A stretch of DNA of 64,000 nt, taken from Nymphaea colorata (Eukaryota > Streptophyta > Magnoliopsida > Nymphaeales > Nymphaeaceae). The position numbers were made by a program, and so were the translations under genes. Below the pieces are notes generated by a model. The model saw nothing but the letters and a program-made list of their open reading frames with translations, was not told the DNA's origin and did not search any database. The DNA is taken from NCBI RefSeq assembly GCF_008831285.2, contig NC_045138.2, positions 30,537,934-30,601,933 of the forward strand. Direction: 5' to 3'. Of the stretch, positions 55,101 through 64,000 are shown one piece after another; position 1 is the first letter of the stretch, and each line of letters opens with the position of its first letter.

Positions 55101-58100
55101 GTTATTTAAGTTTGGGCTGCTTGTGGGCATTATGAACGTATCTTCTGGGCTCTTGCATAAATTGGTGCTGCCAGTAGTGGATTGTAGTTAGACACGTTGT
55201 GTCCAAAGAGGATTAAATATGGACAAGGTTAAGGGGGCACCTCCAGGCTCCAACATCTACGAGGCAGATTCATTCATCTGGGGCATGCGGACTTCTATCG
55301 GTTGGCTCCAACTCTATAATGTAATCTCCATAGACCCTGTTCATACTTCATAGCTGAGTTCATCGCCATTCTTCTTTTTCCTTTCTTTTTGCATAGTTTA
55401 GCTAAGCTGTTTCACAACCTTAAATCCATGGCTCTGAAGTTAGAGGGGAAGGGTTGACTTGAGATCCACGGATTTCAAGATGCAAGGTTGTATATGTAGA
55501 TGCGCACACATTCCCACGCACATGTTCTATGTATTGATCTTCCTAACACTTTTTACTTGCTTCTTAGAATTGTATTGAAAGACAATTCAACGACAAGCAA
55601 TGTTGACATAGAATTTGTGATTAACACTCAGAATTATTCTTTAACTAGGGTAGTAATTTTGGGTTTTAGTTTAGGCTTGTAGGTTTTAAAAATTATAATT
55701 AAAGATATTTAGAAATTAGAAGACCATATATGCACAGTAACATTGAAATGCATTAATCTTAAATTGTGAACTAGCTTGTTTAGTTTTTATGTTATATAAC
55801 GCCTTAAATTTTATTTATTTGACTTCAATAAATTAGATGTTTTAAACTTTTAGTTATGATTATTATCATGTTATGAAATGTTTAATGTGTTCATCTATTT
55901 TATAATTTAATTGTTATGTTATTATAAGTTGAAATTTTTTCATTGAGAAGATTTTAGTTTGCTGTTAATCTTAATAGTTAATACTATGTTGGTTCTTTGA
56001 GACCACGAGGTGGAGATGCATGGACTGCTACATGTTCCTAGTCCTGCCTAGGCTGCAGCTATTGTTTTGAGAACATAGCACCTACCAAACTAAATGCCAT
56101 TGACTAGCACTACAATAAACATTTGGTTCTCCTTCCTTTTCTTTTAGTAAGCCAAACATGTACATGGTTTTCACATTTGATGGGAGATGGCAAGCATATG
56201 GGTTTTGTCAATTAAAATAGGGTGGACCATTAACATTTGTAAACAGTACAGTGTACCAGGCCAGTCCCTTGAAAAGAAAATCTACTTAATAGACAAAAAC
56301 AAACAAGAACAATAAACTAAATTGACTGCAACCAAACAACTCATTGTCGAAAGCTGCCACTATGAGTTAAATAACTAAAGCATAAAAGACTATTACCTTG
56401 AATGGATAGTTGATCTTGATAACATAGCGTTCACCAGGGGCAACATCACTTCTCTCAAAAGCATAGTTACGCTGCACAATTATATGGTGAAATTTGATCA
56501 AAAAGACAGTGAATTTAGTTACTTCAACTAGTACATATTTGAACATGAAATGGAAAGTAACAGATAAACCAGATATTGACCATCATTGATTACATTATGT
56601 TTATGTGCAAATGAGTGGTACACAACAGTTTAATCAGCAGAGATCATTTTGCAAACATGCACATGTGCAAAGTTTTGCTAAGGAAGATGCTTTATTGAGA
56701 TTAACCACACAAATGTGATCCATAATGCCTAAAAACTATGCAATGGCTCTTGATCGTGTTCTGGGAATTTATCAACTATAGCTGAATCCTTGTAGATTGG
56801 CTACCAGTCATGAGCCTCTAAAAAATGTTCAACCGTTTTAATGACTACTGAGTAAAGTATATGCCACCATACCGAGGAACAACTGAACAGTTCATGTTAG
56901 CAATGATAAGCACATATGTGCATCAAAACTAAAAAACAAGCATTTAAAATAAATCCAATGATAAAAACAAAACAAAGGGAATAAAAATATATTGTCCGCA
57001 CAAACCTTTACAGGAGTCATGCTGAAAGTAGAAATGCTGGCATCCATAAGGACTTTAGACAGTTCAGTCTTTAATGGTAAAGCCATCTCCTGAACCACCA
57101 AATCAAAATAGTTACTTAAAGGAAAGATTATGCTCTTCACACTAGCAACTAAATCAAGTGTTGCGCATAAAAAAACCATATACATGATAGTGCTGGTGGA
57201 CATTATGGCCAGGATAAGGTAATTTACTTGTAACTTTGTTCTCAGCATTCTCGATGAGTTATCAGAGTCCTTTGCAGTCCTTTCAAGCTCCATAGTCACA
57301 TCTTCTGGAAAAATGGATTCGTGTGGAATAGCAAAGATGCATCTTTGCATATTCTTTACAATAACGCAGCAGCTAGCATAGCTATTTCCCACTTTGACCT
57401 TACCATGTAATAAAAGTAAATTGTTAAAATCTTCCAGAAATCCAAAAACATGATGCTTTGTCTTCTAAATACTGCCACACAATTCAAGAATGAAAAATGT
57501 TTATGTAAGTGACTTTTAGTATAGATGCAACAACAGCATCAAATGCAGCGGTTCTGTTGACAATAGCATATGCCACTAATTCAAAGTCACCTAGCATCTC
57601 AATCTATCGTGAAACAAGTTGCAATGCAGAGTGCACATTGTATTATCATCTGCGTTGATAAACAGCCCATAAAAGGACAATTTTCATCAACTTGTATGTG
57701 TCATAAAAAAATTATATTCCTGTCTTTTTTTGTGTCAAAAGACAGAATAGAACAAACTCATGCACGTGTATGTTCTTTGTATTTGTCGAAAGATAGATGC
57801 AGACCTTTTCTGTCCAAGGGAACAAACTCATGCATGTGTGTGTTGGATACTTAGGAGCCAAAAACGGGACAGAAAAGTGCATAAAGTGGAACATTAACAG
57901 GAAAAGAAGAGAACAATGACACCATTTTAATCCAATATATGAATATAAACATGGCAAATAATTAACCAGCTAGATAAATAAGAATCTTTTAATCAAAAAG
58001 AAATAAATTTGTGCTTGGAGAGGTGGGCATTTGGTGAATCAGTTTTCAGATTTTGATGAGAAGGACCAAGAAAGAAAGGCTTGTTCCACATTTTAATGAA

Positions 58101-60304
58101 AATAATAGATTTGTAAAAAATGCATAGTCCATTACTAATATTTCACAACCAGCATGATTCTTGCTGACTAAAATCATGTTCTAGTCCAGTTAATTTCCAG
58201 TTTTGACTAGTAAATTTGTTCTTTAATCAAGGTAATTAATGGTTTTAAGAAGTATATTTCCAAATAAACTATCTACTGAGGTTCGTGTCAGAACCTTTTC
58301 CTTTTTAAATTATCCCTATCACTATTAACCATAAGATGTTTCCGTTGTTTTTCTCATACGAAGCACCAGCTACTGGGCCTATTTTCAGACAGTCAGCAAC
58401 CAACCGAACGAGATCTACCTGACTTTTAAAAGCAGGAGACATGCTTTTGGAAAATTAAGCAATGTTACGACCAGTATATTTAACTAGTATGACGTTGCTT
58501 ACATACGTTAGGCCTAAAATGTTCATTGAATAATGCAACTGTAATTCTCAAACGCATTCCAGTCTGTGTGCATCGAATCTATAAGCTCAAAATAAAATCT
58601 ATAGTAGTCAAAGTTACATATAGTCAAGCACTCACCACAAAATGTCACTCAGATAACCGATTCGCTTTCTGAGCCTTCACTGTGACCTGCCTCATATACA
58701 CTAGGTTCCGAGTATACAACAGAATAAGAGGAAATTATAAACCAGGTCTATTGATTTCTTAAAATTTTGAAAACTGCATTGTGAAACAAAAAGGTGTGTT
58801 TCAGAGATCAAAAAATCTCTCTCTCTCTCCCTCTCTCTCTCTCTTAGACGACTCCTGCCGTCCAAGATAAGTAGATTATTCCTAGGCAAAGACACTAATG
58901 TCAAGACGACTGGTGAGTAAACTGGAAGGCTGATGTATATTCGATTATCGATGCCAAGTATGCACCACCACAGTGACGCATGCGTTAAGGAACAAACGTC
59001 AGCGTAAAAAACAAGAGAAGAGGGAAAATAAACAAGGTACCTTTCCAAAAAGATAAATTTTTCCACGGTTCTCACCATGGAGTTCCTCGTAAGCATCAAG
59101 CACGAAAAATGGGAGTGAGCCATCTGAATCCAGGAAAAACTCCGAATTTTTTTCAAACTCCGGCTTCGACTCAGTAGCACTGTTTGCACTATTATTCTCT
59201 CCCTGCCATACTGACTGCCAACCAGCAGTTGCTGCATATTCGGGGTTACTTTTAAAAGTGATCTTCGCATTAAGGCGATGGCTGTCCTCCCTTTTCTCTT
59301 CGACCTCCACCTTCGCGACCAAATTAGGCGCAGCTACTTCTTCGCTATCACAAATTGCCGCCTCGTCAGTAACGCCTGAATTCTGCTGTCCTTGGATCCT
59401 ATCTGGAACATCCTCAGAAGACTGCAATTGGGGTTTTGCATCGTGACATTGATCAAATAAGTCGTGGCTCGCAACCTTCGCTTCCTTGTTAGCCGTGTCT
59501 GTTTTGACGCCTAGAATCGCCGGTTCGTGTTTAACAACAGAATTTCCCAGAGCCGTGGCGCTCGAATTCGGGAATCTGGACATCGGTTGCGGTGCAGTGT
59601 TGAATGTGGCACCTAGAAATCACCCCAATGAATGTATCCACCATCAAGGATGAAGGAGATAATAAAACTTTAGTGCAAGACAAGAGACGGAAAACATAAA
59701 ACGAACCTGGTCTTCTTCGGCGCCTCTCCCTATCAACCTCGTCAGGAGTAATCTCGGCAATCACTTGATCAATTATGCTTGCATCGTCAATGCTGCCCTT
59801 CCCCGTATTCCTCTGGAAAGCTGAAGACGTAAACATGGATGAAAGCCTCTGTTTCCCCATAAGCGCAGCAGCTGCAGAGAGGGAGGACGGCCTCTTCGCC
59901 TGGTCTTGCTCGTCCTTCTTCTTCTTCTTATTCTTCTTTGTCTCGCTCGAGTCGCCCTTCTTCCGGCGGCCACTCCTCCCGTCGTCTCCATGGTCATCTT
60001 CGGAGGATGAGCCCTCGTAGGCAGTACGCTCCCAATCCTCCTCCTCGCCGAGGTCCCCATAGCCGAGGCCATTGTCATCGACGATGAAGTCCTTGACGGC
60101 CTCCCGCCGCTTCGCGACTAAGGCGGCGTAAGCCTCCTCCGGGACGGTGTCGTAGATGGGCTCCTCGATCCTCACTTGGAAATCCACACCGGCCGCCGAG
60201 CGCCCAGACTCGCGTATGGCCTTCAGGCGCTCCAATGCGCTGGCTCGAGCAGTGTCACCGCCGGAGGGGCCCCTGGTGCTCCGCCTCCTGTTCCCTTCCT
60301 CCAT
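43112..60304 (-). CDS. POLA1: DNA polymerase alpha catalytic subunit
   Basis: Family B polymerase of the primase complex that starts replication. 32 exons: 60304-59707, 59612-59041, 57398-57228, 57089-57006, 56471-56397, 54096-54032, 53572-53482, 53114-52929, 52438-52275, 52155-52041, 51803-51633, 51499-51386, 51252-51133, 51027-50722, 50613-50521, 48535-48414, 48310-48238, 48072-48016, 46939-46847, 46740-46615, 46534-46437, 46348-46303, 46094-45981, 45874-45791, 45161-45045, 44967-44878, 44774-44698, 44604-44388, 44302-44249, 43997-43878, 43790-43716, 43261-43112. The joined frame is 1545 aa; Arabidopsis is near 1520. The N-terminal motif is [12 protein letters not shown]. The inactivated exonuclease region has GHNISGFD (691-698). 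Polymerase motif A is [11 protein letters not shown] (934-944), motif B ALKLTANSIYG (to 1019) and motif C YGDTDS (1062-1067). C-terminal zinc cysteines are 1352/1355/1393/1396 and 1432/1437/1458/1463. The donor after 52275 would be GC; 52263 is an alternative end. Confidence 0.97.
45352..45714. mobile_element. MITE in the POLA intron between exons 24 and 25 (GGTACG family)
   Basis: The left end is TAAGTCACATGCGTATGGGT and the right end, on the other strand, is AATAAGTCATGGGTAC; both are followed by GGGTACGG/CGTACC words. About 360 bp, AT-rich core, no coding capacity. Flanks TTACAAGC and TTATAAGA could be a decayed 8-bp duplication. It is related to the element at 38736-39120. Confidence 0.65.
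47110..47400. mobile_element. Possible degraded MITE in the POLA intron between exons 18 and 19
   Basis: CGTGTCACATAGACATGCC and GGGTCAAGACACGACTTGGA stand on the left. GTACATCTGTGTCTCCACAC and CTGCGTGACAGG lie on the right, which gives weak inverted similarity around an AT-rich core. Its borders are uncertain. Confidence 0.4.
54719..54899. repeat. Poly-C tract (18 C) plus module-C-like repeat in POLA intron 5
   Basis: An 18-base C run (54719-54736) follows AC and AT microsatellites. Downstream are two related units, GTTCAGCCCCTGTACAAATT and TCTCGCTCTGCCCCTGCACA. The ending resembles the TCTGGCTCTGC end of module C. It sits in the 1.9-kb half of the 2.3-kb intron between exons 5 and 6. Confidence 0.6.
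58816..58844. repeat. CT microsatellite in POLA intron 2
   Basis: About 14 CT units with one CCC interruption, inside the 1.6-kb second intron. Confidence 0.9.
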
Positions 60305-60373
60305 TTTCTCTCCCTCTCTCTCCGGCCCTAGAGTCGCATCGCAGTTCCCATCTTCCCTCCCTCGTCGTCTGCC

Positions 60374-60380
60374 ATTTATA
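60374..60380 (-). promoter_or_regulatory. TATA box of POLA
   Basis: The minus strand reads TATAAAT, 70 bases upstream of the POLA start codon at 60304. Transcription would then start about 30-40 bases before the ATG, in the CT-rich leader at 60305-60330. Confidence 0.6.
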
Positions 60381-60396
60381 GTCCCCTTCCTAGAAA

Positions 60397-60406
60397 TGGC
60401 GGGAAA
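60397..60406. promoter_or_regulatory. E2F-type site upstream of POLA
   Basis: TGGCGGGAAA (TTTCCCGCCA on the other strand) matches the E2F/DP consensus TTTSSCGC. It lies about 93 bases upstream of the POLA ATG and about 17 bases beyond its TATA box. Plant DNA polymerase alpha is a known type of E2F-controlled S-phase gene, so a functional site is plausible; binding is inferred. Confidence 0.72.
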
Positions 60407-61682
60407 CCTCTGTGGAGTTACGACCCGGTTCGGTTGTTGTCGCGCCTGATCGTCGGGTTAGCGAATCGGCGACTCCTTGGAAAGTAAACCCGGATCCAAC
60501 TTGCACTGGATCCGACTTTCAATCATTTCCATAACTTGGATCTGAGTTATTCGGACTCGAACTCTGCAATTTCGGCGCAGCATTACATACCAAATACACA
60601 TCCTATTACTGGTATGATCCTATTTTCATTGCCAAACAATTGTAATTGGGTCCAACTCTGTGCTGTACCCAATGAATTTGATCCATTTATATCCATATTG
60701 TAAGTTCATCTATATATACGCCTATGGAGGGCTTTTATACTATCTGGTATTCTGTCATTGGGATCTTATAGATCCATTTATTTAAGAGGATACTCTTGTT
60801 ATCTTATTTGCATTGCAAAAGTAAAGCAATTGTTTAAAGTATAAATTTCGTGTTAGATTAATATATATATATATATATATACAAGCTAAAATCTTTCGGC
60901 CATCTAACTTTCATCCAATCACAGCCACTCATGCAATGCAATGCATCAAATAAGCATCTTTAAAAATACTACGAGAGGGCATAGAATTCAGTCATCCAAA
61001 TATGGACAGAGTAATCCAATGGTCACATACACTGCGCAAAAAAATGATCTTAATAATGTTTCGACGATAATCATGCACTAAGTTAGTCATGTTTTAGTTT
61101 AACATGTTTTTAGAGTAATCAAAATGCGAATGACTTTTATGACATAAAATTTTCAATGGTAGAAAAACAAGTTTTTGTGTTACAAACGACATCAATCAAG
61201 ACGTACTTTATGTTAGATTAATATTTGATAAGCACGATAGAATGTTCATGTTTTGTTTCCAATCATTTTTGTCAAAACTTCAGGAGGTATGATTTTGATC
61301 CCCGATCAAAGTAGTATGGGATATAAACATAACAATAAAAATAAAAAAAATAAATAACTTATATATGTATATATATTTAGAGAGAGAGAGAGAGAAAGAG
61401 AGAGGGAGAGAGAGAGAGTCAATACTGTTGATAAAAAGGTAACTCCGAGCACAAGAAGACTTTAGAAAATCCCTTCCAAGCTGTTAGCCTTCCTCTACAA
61501 GGAATGGAAGTGTGAATGAATGACAATAGAGGAAAAGGAATGAAAGTGTGGATGAATTGACAATAGAGGCATTCTATTTTCTAGTAATAACACGATAAGT
61601 GCATCCCTTTCTTGTCTTGGTTGTCATGGTCTGAGCCATTACTTTATAGTCAATATGAAAATTTGTTAATTATATATTTTTG

Positions 61683-61749
<67 letters not shown>

Positions 61750-61863
61750 TTTAGTGCTCAATTTGGTGCACAGTCCCTTCCTGAATACATTCATGTCATA
61801 TATATCATACGATGCATGTTGATATGCACACACAAGCATCGGCATTGCCAACTAGGGCTGCAT
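60407..61863. other. Intergenic between POLA and the right-hand gene, with microsatellites
   Basis: Contains GGATCC-rich word pairs at 60490-60520 (possible MITE end), a TA tract at 60860-60881, a GA tract at 61380-61418 and a long TA tract at 61688-61747. No coding exon is seen. Confidence 0.55.
61688..61747. repeat. (TA)n microsatellite, about 60 bp
   Basis: Uninterrupted run of about 30 TA units between POLA and the right-hand gene. Confidence 0.95.
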
Positions 61864-62220
61864 ATGAGAGAGTTAAGTTCGAGCTTGGCCAGTTTGAATT
61901 CGACTTGGCTAAAAAAACTTGAGCTCTTGTTCGGTTTGAACTTGACTCGAGCTTCTATTGACTACACAAAATCGAACTCAAACTCAAACTCGATTAGTTT
62001 AATTTGTTTAGCGTTTAAAACTCATGTGAACATTAACTCGTGTAACTTGTAGTTTTGGTAATTTTATATAGAGTACCTATTTACGACTTAAGTATAAACG
62101 AGTATGAGTTACTTAAATTTGAGCTCGACTCATTTATTGTTTCGATTCAAGTATCATTGTAAACTAGAACTCAGCTCATTTATAAACGAGTCGAGCATGA
62201 ACCGAGTTTTTTCGCGTTGG
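61864..62220. mobile_element. Dispersed repeat rich in TCGAGC/GCTCGA words
   Basis: GTTCGAGCTTGG, CTTGACTCGAGCTTC, TTGAGCTCGACTC and AAACGAGTCGAGC recur through the block, with inverted orientation between left and right halves. This word set is typical of a very common plant non-autonomous element family. A fragment with the same words lies at 31880-31935. Borders are approximate. Confidence 0.55.
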
Positions 62221-62286
62221 CAGATTCCTTTTTTCACGGCTCAGATTGAATATCTTCGTTCTGAATGAAAGCCTCGGCAGGGTCTT

Positions 62287-62294
62287 TTTCGCGC
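62287..62294 (+). promoter_or_regulatory. E2F-type site 1 upstream of the right-hand gene
   Basis: TTTCGCGC is an exact match to the E2F core TTTSGCGC, 119 bases before the ATG at 62413. Confidence 0.6.
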
Positions 62295-62350
62295 GAACGG
62301 AGTTGTTCTCTCTCGCGCTAACGCGGGTCCTGCACATCCTTGTTGCTCTC

Positions 62351-62358
62351 GCGCGAAA
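62351..62358 (-). promoter_or_regulatory. E2F-type site 2 upstream of the right-hand gene
   Basis: GCGCGAAA is the reverse complement of TTTCGCGC and lies 55 bases before the ATG at 62413. Together with site 1 it forms an inverted pair 56 bases apart. Confidence 0.6.
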
Positions 62359-62412
62359 CGCTTGCCCAATTCCCTCTTCTCTCTATCTCTCGTCGCCACC
62401 GCCGCCGCCACT

Positions 62413-62436
62413 ATGCAGCTCCAGCAATCTGTCCAG
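62413..62436 (+). CDS. Possible first coding exon of a gene running past the window
   Basis: ATG in a favourable context (GCCGCCACTATGC) after a GCC-rich leader encodes MQLQQSVQ, then a donor CCAG|GTATCT. I could not find a convincing next exon. The candidate exon at 63019-63048 (between TTTCAG and GTAAGT) would stop the frame after four codons, so either it is not used or the 62413 ATG belongs to an upstream ORF. The product is unrecognised. Confidence 0.35.
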
Positions 62437-64000
62437 GTATCTCTCTATCTTTCTCTCTCTTCTCTAACGTCGAGAGGTAGTCATCATCCGAGGAGGCAAG
62501 CCTGCGATTGCTTGGTTGCTACAAGGCAAGGGGTTTAATTTTTGCACATGCCCTCTATCTCCATGGGTGCATGTTTGGGATTTAGGGGTTTGGTTGGGTT
62601 TTAAGAGTTTTATTGGTCTGAGGAAAAGTGGAAATGAGGGGAAGAAAGGATATTGGACATTAGATTGGCCGGTGGGCTGCTCTCTGCTAAACAGGTTGCT
62701 GGATTGCTCTCTGCTAAACGAGGGTATCACTGTTCCAGGAGCAATATCTCTGTTGCATTTTCCTTTTCCTTTTTATTGTCTTCTCTCAATGGGCTGTTTG
62801 GTTTTACAGATAGCTGCTTTACTTTCCATGCAAACTTGCCGACCTGCTGAACTGACCTCGTTAATGATGTATTTAATATACAATTTAGTTTCCGCGTCAT
62901 TTTTAAAGAATGTACATGCGTGACATTTTTCCCTTCTCTCTTACGGGTAACATAAATAGGCTAAGCAGTTCAAGCATCCCCATTCGTTGGTGCTACGAAC
63001 AAGAATTGTTATTTCAGGCTCCTGACGTCTAGGGCCTAGCGAAGCAGGTAAGTTTGTTATAGTTTCAATAGGAAATTACGAAATGGCATATCTAAGTCTC
63101 GTTCATGTAATATGTTCTCCAAGTCTCAGATGCGAGATTTGCATGCAATAATAATTTTGAAAGATTTAGTGCTATATAAATCCCAGATTGACTGGAGAGG
63201 GCTTGCTTCAAAGCCAGTTAAATACATGCATGATCTGCAGTTTCAAGGATTTGATAGGCAAAAAGGTCGCATTAAAACCAGCAAACTTGAATTTGTAACA
63301 CCTAATTTCATCACAGGGGGCACCTACCAGTTAGCTCCAGCTTTGAAGAATGCCCTCCAACATCTCCTTTGTGTTCTCATAAAATTCATTGCCATGTACA
63401 AACCCTCTCAGCTTCTCTTTATTTTTCTTATTACTGTCACTGCATTCATCACCCAGTGAGTTATTACTATCATATGATTTTACTACTAAATTGCTTCCTG
63501 GGTACCTTTTTATTTAAATTTTAGGTTCCTGCATAAGTGGGTTCATTATAGCTTTCTTTGTTTGTATACTTGAATTGCCTGCCCATCCAAAATCCACATT
63601 TCTCAGCTCCAGTCTACTAGTTGATGTCATGTTAGCCATAGACGAAATAAAATACATAGTCCTTGAGTTTCTTCTATGCAAATCACTTGTATCACAAGCT
63701 TTTTGTGACCATGCCTTGGAATTTTGGTAGCATTTCTCTATAGTCTCTATCCTTTAGATCAGTTTGACTAGACAAATAACAGCTTGTACCAGCTGCTTTT
63801 TACTGGAATAAATTATAAAACCCCTCATAAACCATACAACTTGTCTGTGCTAGCGGTTTTCAGCATTATCATGGAAGAAATGCATAATAATGAGGGGCAA
63901 AACAATCAGTCAATCTCTTCATTCATGTTTTGATATAGGAAGAACCTTATGGCATGTATACTGTTGTTTATATATGCAAACTGCATTTCCATGTTGGGAT
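62437..64000. other. Probable intron DNA of the right-hand gene, no exon recognised
   Basis: The stretch is AT-rich with T-rich runs typical of plant introns. The open frames (up to 135 codons at 62516) have no recognisable motif. A small exon-like segment with good splice borders sits at 63019-63048. Confidence 0.4.

Overview
This is nuclear DNA of a flowering plant. Genes are split by many GT-AG introns, several 1 to 2.3 kb long. Intergenic DNA is AT-rich and full of microsatellites, MITEs and LINE debris. The reconstructed proteins match plant families (DNMT2, a twin-CX9C protein, a DUF761 proline-rich protein, an acyl-protein thioesterase and DNA polymerase alpha). The moderate GC of the coding exons argues against a grass, but I cannot name the species.

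Layout. 1-4.6 kb: intergenic, with a long TA microsatellite. 4.6-10.3 kb, minus: tRNA-Asp methyltransferase DNMT2, 10 exons, 414 aa. 12.1-13.1 kb, plus: small Mdm35/TRIAP1-like twin-CX9C protein, 3 exons, 93 aa. 16.6-17.5 kb: decayed LINE ORF1. 20.6-22.4 kb, plus: intronless proline-rich membrane protein with a C-terminal DUF761 motif. 23.8-32.6 kb: accessory zone of repeats. It holds tandem duplications, three shared repeat modules (called A, B and C here), small MITEs, a LINE reverse-transcriptase tail, a U2 snRNA fragment, and a broken copy of part of the proline-rich gene set among the modules. 35.1-40.5 kb, plus: acyl-protein thioesterase, 9 exons, 253 aa, with a hAT-like MITE in intron 2. 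43.1-60.3 kb, minus: complete DNA polymerase alpha catalytic subunit, 32 exons, 1545 aa. 62.4 kb onward, plus: probable 5' end of another gene running off the window.

The five gene models were spliced by hand from the sequence, and each gives one unbroken reading frame with domains in the expected order. They are housekeeping genes with no operon-like logic. The one shared theme is at the right end: the POLA promoter has a TATA box and an E2F-type site, and the next plus-strand start is preceded by two more E2F-type sites, so both may be S-phase genes. I see no CRISPR array, rRNA gene or intact tRNA gene. I did not find a new biological system; the best leads are the gene-fragment-bearing repeat, the U2 retrocopy, the atypical POLA intron and the E2F-flanked start.
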